Assembly: GCA_038206395.1 (NCBI GenBank)
Contig: JBBRAX010000014.1
Span: forward strand, 1 to 64,000
Direction: 5' to 3'
From: JAGSPQ01 sp038206395
GTDB taxonomy: Bacteria > Myxococcota > Myxococcia > Myxococcales > Myxococcaceae
Length of the DNA: 64,000 nucleotides
The notes beneath the pieces were generated by a model that saw only the letters and a program-made list of their open reading frames with translations, did not search any database and was not told where the DNA came from. Positions 8,764 to 18,100 of the stretch are shown here, in pieces. How positions within the stretch are numbered: position 1 is the stretch's first letter; each line of letters begins with the position of its first letter. The position numbers and the translations under genes are program-made.

Positions 8764-10289
8764 TGAATCGTCGCCATTTCCTCAAAGGCCTCGGCGGCAT
8801 CTCGCTGGCGCTGCCCACCCTGCCCTCGCTGCTTTCCTCGGGGCGGGCGATGGGGCAAGCGGTCGCTCCGAAGTACTTCGTTCACTTCTGCACCGACCAC
8901 GGCGGCATCTGGACGGCGAACATGTTCCCGGTCGCGGCCGCGAATGCGCAGACGCAGATGGTCGCGGGCCGCGCGGTGAAGCGGTCGCCGCTGGCTTTGA
9001 GCGTGAACGCAGGCGTCGCGCAGCTTTCGCCGGTGCTGTCGGCGCCGTCGAACGCGCTCACCGCAGGGCTCGCCGCGAAGATGAACGTGATCCAGGGGCT
9101 CGACATCCCCTGCTACATCGCGCACCACTCGGGCGGTCACCTCGGCAACTTCGCGCGCAATGACGGCAACGGCGGCGACGGCACCATTCTGCAGGGCCAC
9201 CCGCGGCGCACCATCGATCAGATCATGGCGTACTCGCCCGCGTTCTACCCGACGCTGGACGGCGTGCGGCAGCGCGCGCTCACGATGGGCCGCCGCATCT
9301 CGTACAACCACGCCAACCCGACGTTGAAGACCGGCGCGATTCAAGAAGTCGTCGCCACCGACGACTCGCTGCAGCTCTTCGATCAGCTCTTCCCTCCTGG
9401 CTCGGGCATGGGTCCCGCTCCCCGAGCGCCGATCGTCGACAAGGTGCTCGAGAGCTACAAGCGCCTGCGCGACGGGAACCGAAGACTCTCGGTCGCCGAC
9501 AAGCAGCGCCTCGATGATCACCTCGCGCGCCTCGACGAGCTGCAGCGGCGCCTGAAGGTCACCTCGGCCGTCACCTGCCAGCAGCCGCCGCGCCCGGCCA
9601 CCAGCAACCACTCGCTGTACGGCGGCAACTTCGACGTCGACCCGGTGAAGCACGCCAGCTGGTACCAGCGGCTGAACGACGTCACGGTCGCCGCCTTCTC
9701 GTGCGGCCTCTCGCGCATCGCCACCGTGAAGGTCGACCCGACCTTCTCGACCTACGCGGGCGACTGGCACCAGGACATCGCGCACAAGGCCGACCTCGCC
9801 GCGGGCGCTGCCCAGGGCACCATCGCCGCCGCCCACCAGCGCTTCTTTCAGGACGTGTTCCTCGATCTCGCCCGCAAGCTCGACGCGGTCAGCGATGGCG
9901 CGGGCGGCACGCTGCTGGATCACTCGCTGCTCGTGTGGAGCCAGGAGTCCGGCAACATCACCCACAGCAACTTCTCGATGCCGGTGATCACCTTCGGCGG
10001 AGCGGGCGGCTACTTCAACACCGGCATCCACGTCGACTACCGGAAGACGGCGACGCCGCTGGCGCCGGCCGCGACCGAGAAGGAATTTCCGGGGCTCTTC
10101 TACCACCAGTGGTTGGGCATGAACCTTCGCGCCTTCGGCATTCCCCAGGCCGACTGGGCCGAGGCGGATCACGGGGGCTACGGCTACCGCTACGCGAAGG
10201 TGAACTGGGCCTCGCTCACCACCGAGCAGGCGTACCCGGACTCGATGTGGGCCAACAATGGCGACCCGCTGCCCTTCCTGAAGGCGTAA
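8763..10289 (+). CDS. DUF1552 domain protein with Tat-type signal
   Basis: This 508-residue protein belongs to the DUF1552 family, which is regularly found next to DUF1592 proteins in myxobacteria and planctomycetes. The N-terminus RRHFLKGLGGISLALPTL looks like a twin-arginine signal, so the protein is probably folded in the cytoplasm and exported with a cofactor or metal. Conserved-looking segments include HFCTDHGG near residue 40, HHSGGHLGNF near 120, WSQESGN near 395 and EADHGGYGYRYAKVNW near 470. These are rich in His and Asp and fit a metal-dependent hydrolase related to sulfatase-like or DUF1501 proteins, but this is inference. Its start codon shares one base with the previous stop. Confidence 0.9.
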   Translation: MNRRHFLKGLGGISLALPTLPSLLSSGRAMGQAVAPKYFVHFCTDHGGIWTANMFPVAAANAQTQMVAGRAVKRSPLALSVNAGVAQLSPVLSAPSNALTAGLAAKMNVIQGLDIPCYIAHHSGGHLGNFARNDGNGGDGTILQGHPRRTIDQIMAYSPAFYPTLDGVRQRALTMGRRISYNHANPTLKTGAIQEVVATDDSLQLFDQLFPPGSGMGPAPRAPIVDKVLESYKRLRDGNRRLSVADKQRLDDHLARLDELQRRLKVTSAVTCQQPPRPATSNHSLYGGNFDVDPVKHASWYQRLNDVTVAAFSCGLSRIATVKVDPTFSTYAGDWHQDIAHKADLAAGAAQGTIAAAHQRFFQDVFLDLARKLDAVSDGAGGTLLDHSLLVWSQESGNITHSNFSMPVITFGGAGGYFNTGIHVDYRKTATPLAPAATEKEFPGLFYHQWLGMNLRAFGIPQADWAEADHGGYGYRYAKVNWASLTTEQAYPDSMWANNGDPLPFLKA

Positions 10290-10301
10290 ACACCGCAGGG
10301 C

Positions 10302-10937
10302 ATGCTCGCTGAGTGGTTGAAGCCCGTGCCGGTCGAGGTGTTCCTGCGGAAGCAGCTGGGCAAGGCGCCGCTCGCGTTCCCTTCGTCGGCGAAGCACACG
10401 GTTCCGCTCTTCGGTTGGGACACGCTGGGCCGCGTGCTCGCGTCGAAGCCCGACGGGCTGGTCGTCGCCTTGGGGAAGCTGGTCGACGCCCCGGTGCCCA
10501 CGACGCTCAAGCAGACCCACGCGCTGCTGGCCAGAGGCATCGGCCTCGTCATTCGCCGCGCCGAGCGCCACGACGAAGGCCTCGCTGCACTGGCGGCGCA
10601 GTTCGCGAAGGACGTGGGCGGCGAGGCGCACATCCAACTCTTCGTGACGCCCGCGGGCACGCACGGCTTCGACTGGCACTACGACTTCGAAGAGGTGTTC
10701 ATCGCGCAGACGAATGGCATCAAAGAATACTTCTTCCGCGACAACACCACCGACCGGCTCACTCCCGTCGGCACGAACCCGGACTTCGGCAAGGTGCGCG
10801 GCGAGACGACGCCGATCTCGGGCGCGAAGCTGAACGCTGGCGACTGGGTCTACATCCCCGCGCGGTGGTGGCACGTCGCCTCGTGCGTCGAGGACTCGCT
10901 GTCGATTTCGGTGGGGGTGTTGCGCGAAGGTCAGTGA
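10302..10937 (+). CDS. RoxA-like JmjC/cupin-fold protein
   Basis: This 211-residue protein has the pattern of a cupin/JmjC Fe(II)-2-oxoglutarate oxygenase: HYD at residues 126-128 and a distal His191 in PARWWHVASC. The surrounding GFDWHYDFEEVFIAQTNGIKEY resembles bacterial ribosomal oxygenases (RoxA/YcfD), which hydroxylate ribosomal protein side chains. It is shorter than RoxA (about 370 residues) and lacks a clear C-terminal winged helix, so the substrate is open. It starts 12 bases after the DUF1552 gene and probably belongs to the same transcript. Its end overlaps the convergent Rrf2 gene by seven bases. Confidence 0.75.
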   Translation: MLAEWLKPVPVEVFLRKQLGKAPLAFPSSAKHTVPLFGWDTLGRVLASKPDGLVVALGKLVDAPVPTTLKQTHALLARGIGLVIRRAERHDEGLAALAAQFAKDVGGEAHIQLFVTPAGTHGFDWHYDFEEVFIAQTNGIKEYFFRDNTTDRLTPVGTNPDFGKVRGETTPISGAKLNAGDWVYIPARWWHVASCVEDSLSISVGVLREGQ

Positions 10938-11380
10938 GCGCGCAGCGGATCTTCGCGAAGGCTCGACATCGCCAGCTTGTCGAGGCGCGCGTGCCGGTAG
11001 ACCTCGAGCATCCTTTCCTGCCCGAGGCGCCAGACGCTGGTCATCGTGCAGCCGCCGCTGAAGTTGCAGCCGACGTGATCGTTCTTGTCGCTGCAGAGGT
11101 TGACCTTCACCGGGCCCTCGACGGCTTCGATCACGTTGAGAAACGAGATGTCGCCGGCAGCGCGGCCAAGGGCATAGCCGCCGTGCGCGCCGCGGGATGA
11201 CGAGGCCAGCTTTTCCTTCACGAGCTTCTTCAAGATCTTCGCGAGGAAGTCCTTCGGCACGTCCATGGCTTGCGCGATTTCCCGAAAAGGCACGATCGCG
11301 CCCACGGGCTGGGACGCGAGGAACAACATCGCGCGCAGGCCGTATTCGATGCGCCGGGAGATCTGCAGGGGGTGCTGCAC
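10931..11380 (-). CDS. Rrf2-family transcription regulator
   Basis: This 149-residue winged-helix regulator starts at GTG 11380, giving the standard N-terminus (QISRRIEYGLRAMLFLAS). The recognition region SSRGAHGGYALGRA is typical of Rrf2. Three cysteines at 96, 105 and 111 (C-x8-C-x5-C) stand where IscR and NsrR carry their iron-sulphur ligands, so sensing of iron-sulphur status, NO or redox state is likely. The first spacing is longer than in IscR. It is followed by the motif SVWRLGQERML. The gene is alone on the minus strand and convergent with the cupin gene; its targets are not evident. Confidence 0.9.
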   Translation of the reverse strand: MQHPLQISRRIEYGLRAMLFLASQPVGAIVPFREIAQAMDVPKDFLAKILKKLVKEKLASSSRGAHGGYALGRAAGDISFLNVIEAVEGPVKVNLCSDKNDHVGCNFSGGCTMTSVWRLGQERMLEVYRHARLDKLAMSSLREDPLRAH

Positions 11381-11437
11381 CCGACCAATGTGTCAGACGC
11401 CCCTACCTGCCGCAACTCAAGGTAGCGTCGGCGGGCA

Positions 11438-12280
11438 ATGATCGACCTGCACTCGCACACCACTGCCTCCGACGGGCAGTACACCCCCGACGAGCTGCTG
11501 CAGCTGGCGGCCGACGCGGGCATCACGACGCTCGCGGTGACGGATCACGACACGGTCGCGGGGCTCGACGCCTGCGACGTGGCGGCGAGCCGGCATTCGA
11601 TCCGGCTGATTCCAGGCATCGAGGTGTCGGCGTTCGTGGGGAAGAAGGAAGTGCACGTGCTGGGGCACTTCGTCGACCGCGCGAACCCGAAGCTCTCGCA
11701 GTTCGCCGACGCCTTGAGAATCGAGCGCGAGAAGCGAATGGTGCTGATGGTCGCGAAGGTTCAGGCGCTGGGCTTCCCGATCACGATGGAGCACGTGAAG
11801 GCGATCGCGGGCGACGCGCACCTGGGAAGGCCGCACCTCGCGCGCGTGTTCGTCGAAGGGCATTGGTGCATCGACACGAAAGAGGCGTTCGATCGGTTCC
11901 TGGGTGACGGGAAGCCGGCCGCGGCGCCGCGGTTCGAGGTGACGTCGGCAGACGCGATCGCGCTCATTCATCAGGCCGGTGGCACCGCGACGCTCGCGCA
12001 CCCCGGCACCTCGAAGGTGCAGCGGTTCGAGCTCGATCAGATGAAGCGCGAAGGGCTCGACGGCCTCGAGGCCAACCACTCGGATCACCCTCAGCACGTC
12101 CGCGAACGGTTTTTGAAGTGGGCCGCGGAGCTCGACCTCGTCCCGACCAGCGGCAGCGACTTTCATGGCGAGAAGGTCGCTCCCGATCGCAAGCTCGGCA
12201 CTGCCGCGATGGCGCCCGAGTCGTTCGCTGCACTGGAAGCACGCCGGCCTGCGTTCATCCCGAGAGAAGTCGAGGGATGA
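11438..12280 (+). CDS. PHP-domain phosphoesterase (TrpH/RNase AM-like)
   Basis: This 280-residue protein starts with the PHP metal site (DLHSHTTASDG; His5, His7, Asp12), then AVTDHDTVAGL and IPGIEVSA, and ends its domain with TSGSDFHGE. This layout matches the TrpH/YciV group. Its E. coli member is a 5'-3' exonuclease that acts on short oligonucleotides, 3',5'-bisphosphonucleosides and rRNA 5' ends. Three metal ions are expected in the site. The last six codons and the stop (PREVEG) lie inside copy 3 of the dispersed repeat, so the natural C-terminus has been replaced or extended by it. A GC hairpin follows. Confidence 0.85.
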   Translation: MIDLHSHTTASDGQYTPDELLQLAADAGITTLAVTDHDTVAGLDACDVAASRHSIRLIPGIEVSAFVGKKEVHVLGHFVDRANPKLSQFADALRIEREKRMVLMVAKVQALGFPITMEHVKAIAGDAHLGRPHLARVFVEGHWCIDTKEAFDRFLGDGKPAAAPRFEVTSADAIALIHQAGGTATLAHPGTSKVQRFELDQMKREGLDGLEANHSDHPQHVRERFLKWAAELDLVPTSGSDFHGEKVAPDRKLGTAAMAPESFAALEARRPAFIPREVEG

Positions 12281-12286
12281 GCCACC
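12252..12286 (+). repeat. Dispersed short repeat, copy 3
   Basis: CGTTCATCCCGAGAGAAGTC and the following GAGGGATGAGCCACC match the copies at 651 and 715. This copy supplies the last codons and the TGA (12278-12280) of the PHP gene. Confidence 0.75.
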
Positions 12287-12309
12287 TCCGTCGTTGAGGT
12301 TCCGGAGGG
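12284..12309. terminator. Hairpin between convergent genes
   Basis: CCTCCG (12285-12290) pairs with CGGAGG (12304-12309); an alternative stem is ACCTC/GAGGT. It lies between the ends of the PHP gene and the FecR-domain gene and could stop both. There is no T-run. Confidence 0.4.
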
Positions 12310-12317
12310 CGAACGGG

Positions 12318-13283
12318 CTACTTCTTCTGCGTGCCCCAGAGGTTCTTGTCGATCGTCGTCTTCCGCACTGTCGTATCGAGCTCGATCGAATGGGTGGACG
12401 TGGCATCGAGCGCACCGACCGAGTGCCCCTTCACGTCGATCGCGTTCCGGCCTTCTTTCAGCTTGAGCGTCGTCTCGAACCGCCCCTTCTCGTCGGCCTT
12501 GACCATGTGTCCGCCGACCTCGACGCGCGCGCCCGGCTCGGTGGTGCCCACGACGACGAGCTTCGACTTGTTGACGACAGACCTTCCCGGCAGAGCGACC
12601 TTCAGCAGCAGGCTCGACGGAATCGACACCGGCTCGCTGGGCGCCTGGCCGGGGCGGACAATCGACTGCTGGCCCGCGCGAACGATCACCACCCGCCCCT
12701 TGCCCACGAACTCGACCGCGCCTTCCTGCGTGCCGACCGCGACGGTGCCGTTGCCGTTGCTCGCGATGGTGAACACACCGCCGTCCGTCCGCGCCACCGC
12801 GTCGCCCTTCGCCGCGCGAACTTCGAACGTGTGCCGGCCCGAGCCCTTCACCGTGGCGCGCGCCATGCCGCTCTCGAGCAACAGCTTCGAAATGGACTCC
12901 GAGAGCTCGCCGATCTCGACCTCGGTGCCAGGATCCATCTTCACTTCCCAGTACTCGCCGCCGACGACCACCGCGTAGCTGCCATCTGCCGTCCGAACGC
13001 CGTCCGACGGGTTCAGCGTGTCGCCGTCTTTCGCGTCGGCCCACTCGCCCATAGCCCGCTTGATCTGCACCTGCCCCGTCACCTGGGTCAGCTTCAGCTC
13101 AGTCTTCTTCGGACCCGCAGCCACTGCCTGAATGGCCACGGGCGAAGGCGGCGGAGTCACCCCCACCGCGTCCGGCGCGCTGAGGAACAGCCGCCACGCG
13201 ATCGGCACGGACAGCAGAATCGCCACCAGCCCGAGCACGAAGGGCAGGTTCCGGCGCTTCCTGGGGGCGGGCACGTCGCTCAC
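12318..13283 (-). CDS. FecR-domain membrane protein
   Basis: This 321-residue protein has a short basic N-terminus and one membrane helix (about 12-35: LPFVLGLVAILLSVPIAWRLF), then a periplasmic FecR domain (about 60-190: LTQVTGQVQIKRA...WADAKDGDTLNPSDGVRTADGS). A second FecR-like or glucodextranase-type beta domain follows (about 225-310: VVVGTTEPGARVEVGGHMVKADEKGRF). Unlike anti-sigma FecR, no sigma factor gene adjoins. The GTG start overlaps the stop of the HAMP kinase gene as GTGA, so it is made together with the two kinases upstream and may act as their envelope partner. Confidence 0.8.
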   Translation of the reverse strand: MSDVPAPRKRRNLPFVLGLVAILLSVPIAWRLFLSAPDAVGVTPPPSPVAIQAVAAGPKKTELKLTQVTGQVQIKRAMGEWADAKDGDTLNPSDGVRTADGSYAVVVGGEYWEVKMDPGTEVEIGELSESISKLLLESGMARATVKGSGRHTFEVRAAKGDAVARTDGGVFTIASNGNGTVAVGTQEGAVEFVGKGRVVIVRAGQQSIVRPGQAPSEPVSIPSSLLLKVALPGRSVVNKSKLVVVGTTEPGARVEVGGHMVKADEKGRFETTLKLKEGRNAIDVKGHSVGALDATSTHSIELDTTVRKTTIDKNLWGTQKK

Positions 13284-15127
13284 CGGGTGATTCCTACTCC
13301 CTGCCCGCCTGCGGCAAAGTCTTTCGACGTCGCAGTCGACGGGGCCTGGTGCCGGGCGGGGTCATACCTCGGCAGCCGCACCGTGAACCGCGCGCCCTGC
13401 CCTGCGGTGCTCGTCACCTCGATCCGGCCCTCGTGCTCGGTGACGATGCGGTACGCGACCGACAGGCCCAGCCCGATGTTCGACCACACGTCTTTCGTGG
13501 TGAAGAACGGCTCGAACACCCGCGCCAGATTTCCTTCCGGAATTCCGCGGCCCGAGTCCGTCACCTCGAGCCAGACCTCGGCGCCTTCCGCGCGCGTCAC
13601 CACGTCCAGCGTCCTCACCGGCGACTTGATCATCGCGGTGCGCGCGTTGGATGCCAGCTGGGAAATCACCTGAGAGATCAGCTCGGGGTCCGCCCACACC
13701 TGCATTGGCGCCTCAGCCAGCGCCGGGCGAACGGTCACCTGGCCTTCGTCGAACCGCGGCTGCTCGAACGCGAGGCAGCTGCGGAGGACGGCGTTGAGAT
13801 CCACCGGGCGGCGGTCGGCGCGCGCGCTGCTCTGCGAGAAGCGAAGCAGGTTCTGGGTGATGTCGCGGCACCGCTTGGCGCTCTCTTCGATCTTCTTGAG
13901 CAGATCGAAGTCGGCGTCGGACTCGGTGCGGTCGAGCATCATCAGCTGCGCGTTGCCGAGAATGCCGCACAGCGGGTTGTTGATCTCGTGGGCGACGCCC
14001 GCCCCCAGCTGACCCAACGCCGCCAGCTTCTGGGCCTCGATCAGCTGCCCCTGCGCCGATCGAAGATCTGCCAGCGCCTCGTCGACCTTCACCTTGAGCT
14101 CGTCGTTCCACTTCAAGAGCCGCCCACGCGCCGCCTCGAGCTCGGTGCCCATGCGGTTGAACGTGTCGGCCAGCTCGGCCAGCTCGTCCTGCCCACCCAC
14201 CTGAAGCCGGGTCGAGAGCTCGCCGCGCGCGTAAGCCTCGGCCGCTCCACCGACCTGCCCGAGCCGTCGATTCAGGCGCCGGGTGAAGAGCAGCCCCACC
14301 GTGACCAGGAAGGCCAGCGTCACTCCGATGCCGACCAGCACGGACTGCCGCAGCGCGCGCACCGGCGCCATCGCGACCGCGTCGGGCAGCGACACGACGA
14401 CGGTGAGCCCCAGCTGCTCGGGCACCGTTGCTCTCGCGACCCGGTCGGTGGCTCGGGTGGCTGCGAGCGGTTGCAGCCGCGCCCGAGCCGCCGTACCCGC
14501 CACGACGCGCCCTTCGCCATCCACAAGCTGCAGCTCGCCCGCCGTCGGTGACGCCCGCGCCACGAGCCGCGCCTGCACTGCGTCGACCCCGATGAAAGCG
14601 ACGATGAACGCCGAGTCCTTTTCATTCGCGCTCACCTGCACCGCCACCGGCAGCGCAGGCGACGAGCCCAGCATCACCGCCGGCCCCACCGCCGCCTGCC
14701 CCTTCTGGCCGCGAAGCCCCAGTGCCGGAAAATCGAAGGCCGTGCTCAGCGGCGTCACCCCATCGTATGCGGGGTGCCTTTCACCCCCCGCAACCGTGGG
14801 CAGCGGCATCTTGCGCTTCGGGTCGACCAGCGATACGGCGGCGATGAGCTCGGACTGCGCGGCGAGAAGCGTGAGCCCCCCGCGCAGCTCATCGGGCGCG
14901 ATGCCTCCCCAGTCGAAGAGCGCGGCCGAGGTCGAGAGCCCATCGATCGCCGACATCAGCTGTGCGGCGGCCCCTTCGGCGGCGGCCTCGGCGACAGCGC
15001 GCTGCTCGTGCTCCAGCCGGGCCGACAGCTCGGCCTCCGAACGGTTGAGCAGCCAGAAGCCGACTGCCGACAGGGGCAGCACGGCGGCCGCCAGCATGAA
15101 GAGAATCAGCTGCTGCGAGAGCCGCAC
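13280..15127 (-). CDS. HAMP-domain sensor histidine kinase
   Basis: This 615-residue membrane kinase has a first helix at about 6-26, a periplasmic sensor region (about 30-258), a second helix (about 262-282) and a HAMP domain (about 280-335). HisKA follows with His380 in GAGVAHEINNPLCG, a group typical of NtrB-like kinases, then a HATPase_c domain with N-box QLASNARTAM and G-boxes DSGRGIPEG and NIGLGLSVAY. It starts at GTG 15127, one base after the stop of the hybrid kinase, and overlaps the FecR gene. It has no receiver of its own, so the receivers of the upstream hybrid protein are the obvious partners. The sensor region matches no ligand domain I recognise. Confidence 0.9.
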   Translation of the reverse strand: MRLSQQLILFMLAAAVLPLSAVGFWLLNRSEAELSARLEHEQRAVAEAAAEGAAAQLMSAIDGLSTSAALFDWGGIAPDELRGGLTLLAAQSELIAAVSLVDPKRKMPLPTVAGGERHPAYDGVTPLSTAFDFPALGLRGQKGQAAVGPAVMLGSSPALPVAVQVSANEKDSAFIVAFIGVDAVQARLVARASPTAGELQLVDGEGRVVAGTAARARLQPLAATRATDRVARATVPEQLGLTVVVSLPDAVAMAPVRALRQSVLVGIGVTLAFLVTVGLLFTRRLNRRLGQVGGAAEAYARGELSTRLQVGGQDELAELADTFNRMGTELEAARGRLLKWNDELKVKVDEALADLRSAQGQLIEAQKLAALGQLGAGVAHEINNPLCGILGNAQLMMLDRTESDADFDLLKKIEESAKRCRDITQNLLRFSQSSARADRRPVDLNAVLRSCLAFEQPRFDEGQVTVRPALAEAPMQVWADPELISQVISQLASNARTAMIKSPVRTLDVVTRAEGAEVWLEVTDSGRGIPEGNLARVFEPFFTTKDVWSNIGLGLSVAYRIVTEHEGRIEVTSTAGQGARFTVRLPRYDPARHQAPSTATSKDFAAGGQGVGITR

Positions 15128-15128
15128 G

Positions 15129-18100
15129 TCACGCGCTCTGAATGGCCGGCAGGTCGCGGTCGTTGCGGAGGAAGACGCTGCCCACCACCGCCTTCGCGCG
15201 CTTCTTCAGCTCTGCGGCCTGGCGGGCGAGGTCTGAGTGGTCGGCCTGCCCCGTTGACATCACCGCCACCACCGACACGCTCATGATCGGAAACCGCCGC
15301 TTCTCGCCGAAGCGATCGTCCGTCTCGATGTAGCCGCGGTCGCGATCCGTCCGGTCGTAGTAGAGCGGGATGATTCGATCGAACGCGTCGATCGCCTTCT
15401 GGCAGATCACGTCGCACGTCTCGTTCGTGGTGATGAAGACGAAGTCATCGCCCGCGACGTGCCCGAGGAAGTCACCCGGCTGGCCGTGCTGCCCCATGAT
15501 CTCGCGCATCAGATCTGCCGTCTGCCGCACGACGCCGTCGGCCTTCGCGAACCCGTAGTAGTCGTTGTAGGCCTTGAGGTTGTCGAGATCGAGGTAGCAG
15601 AACGCGAAAGGCTCGCGCGCCTTCAGCCGCCGCTGCACCTCGCGCTCGATCGCCATCGACCCCGGCAGCATCGTGGTCGGCGACGGCGACCCTTCTTCCG
15701 TGCGGCGGCGCAGCACCGACTCGACCCGCGCTCCGAGCTCGAGCGCATCGAAGGGCTTGGTCAGGTAGTCGTCACCGCCCAGCTTCAGCGCGCGGACCTT
15801 CGACGTCGTCTCGGTGCGGGCAGAGACGAAGATCACCGACAGCGGGCTCGACGCACGCTCGGCCTTCAGCGCCTCGAAGAAGCTGAAGCCATCGCCGTCG
15901 GGGAGCATCACGTCCAGCAACAGCAGGTCGGGCCGGTGGTCGACGATCGCCTGCCGCGCCTCGGCCAGCGTCGCCGCCTGGTCGGCCTGGAAGCCCAGGT
16001 TGTGCAGCACCTCGACGCAGATCGCGCGAATCTGCGCGTCGTCATCGATCACCAGCACGCTGCCCTTGCGCCGCGTCGTCACCGCCATCAGTGACTCGAC
16101 CGAAGCGACCAGCGTGTCGGGCTTGATCGGCTTCAGCAAGAACCCACTGGCCCCGGCGCGCATCGCTGCCTCGCGCTCGTGGAAGCCCGAGATCACCATC
16201 ACCCGCGCGTGCCGCGTCTCGGGGTCGTGCCGGAAGATGTCGGCCAGCTTCAGGCCGTCGATGTCGGGAAGCCGGATGTCGAGCGTGATCACGTCGGGCT
16301 TCAGCTTCCGCGCCACCGCCAGTGCCTCTTCGCCCGAGTGCGCGATGACGACGCGGAACTGCCGCGCGATCAGCGTCGCTTTGAGGATCCACGCCAGCGT
16401 CGGGTTGTCTTCGACGACCAGCACCGTGCCTCGCGTGATGCGGGGGCCGACGGTGGGCAGCGGGTCCGGGTGATCGACCGGGTTCAGCTTCTCGACGCCA
16501 GGCTCGACCGGGAGCACGGTGACGAAGCGCGCTCCGGCCAGCACGGGCTCGGCCCAGATGCGGCCGCCGTGGCCTTCGACGATGTTCCGGCAGATCGACA
16601 GCCCCAGGCCCGTGCCGCGAATCGCGCGCGTCGCCCGCGACCGGGCCTGCTCGAAGCGGTCGAAGATCCTCTCGAGATCCCCTTCGGCGATCGGGTCGCC
16701 GGTGTTCGACACGCTCAACGACACGAACCCCGGAGCGTCCGGCGCCTGCGTCAGCTCGATCGCCACCTCGCCGCCGTCGGGCGTGAACTTCACCGCGTTC
16801 GTGAGCAGGTTGTTGAGCACCTGGTGGATGCGGCCCGGGTCGACCAGCACCTTCACCGGGCCGTCGGCCGACTTGACGCTGACGTTCAGCCGCTTCTGGT
16901 GCATCGCCGGGCCGTACTTCTCGACCGCGCGCCTCACGACCTCGTCGAGGTGCGTGAACTCGAAGCTCATCCGCATCTTCTTGTTCGCGAACTTCGAGAG
17001 GTCGAGCAGATCGTCGACCAGCGCGTTGAGCTTCTCGGTCGACTCGCGCGCCATGTCGAGGAAGCGGCGCTGCTTCAGGTTCACCTCGCCGGTGATGTGG
17101 TTCAGCACCAGGTCGAGCGCCCCAGTGATCGACGTCAGCGGTGTGCGCAGCTCGTGGCTGACCATCTGCACGAACTCGTCTTTGCGCTCTTCGAGCGCCT
17201 TCTGTTCGCTGATGTCGCGCAAGCCCACCACCACGCCGCGCAGCAGGCCCGACTCTTCGGCGACGGGGTTCACCGTCAGCGCGACCGTGCGTTCGAACAG
17301 CTTGAGCTCGTCGCGAAAGGACTTCTGCCCACCGTATTCCCAGCCCCGCACCATGTCCCACGGCGCGAACCCCAGCTTCTCGGCCAGGTGCTTCGGGGTC
17401 AGGTGCGCCGGGTCATCACCCAGCTGAAGGAAGCGCCGCGCAGCCGGGTTGACGACGACGAGCTCGTTCTTCTCGTCGAGCAGCAGCACGCCGTCGGCCA
17501 TCGCCTCGACCATGCGTTCGATGCGGCGGCGGGCCGACAGCTCGGCGGCGCGCAGGTGATCGATCGCGTCGGTGGTCTGGTTGACCAGCAGGTCCAGCAG
17601 CTCGCCGTCTTCGAGCGCGTAGGTCGCCTCGCCCGAGAAAATCGACAGCGTGCCTGCCACCCGGCCGGTGGCGACCAGCGGCACCGACAACGCGCTGGGA
17701 AAACCCGAGGGCGCCGCCGGATCCGCAGTCGTGGTGCCCGTGATGCGGGTCAGCATCTTTTCTTCCGGAAGCAGCACCCCGGCGCTCTTGCGATGGGCCG
17801 AGAGCACCGATTCCTTCACGTGAATGAGGGCCTTTTCCGAGACGACCGAGCGACAGCGAATTCGCAGCGAGGCATTGGTGCCGTCGCCCGCGTCGATCAC
17901 CACGGCGCTCACATCGTGCGGCAGCACCCGGCCGACCACCGACAACAGGCGATCGACGATCGCGTCCAACGAGTGCGCGTCGCCGGCGCTGGTGCGGCTG
18001 ACCTCGTACAGAACGTTCAGCGCCTCGATGCGCTTGTGAAGGCTCTCGAGCAGCCGGTTCTTTTCCTTCTTCAGCTCGACAGACTCGATCGCGTTCTTCA

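Noticed and set aside
8370..10874. 834-codon open frame on the minus strand
   Set aside because: It lies opposite the DUF1552 and cupin genes, with a composition typical of shadow frames in GC-rich DNA.
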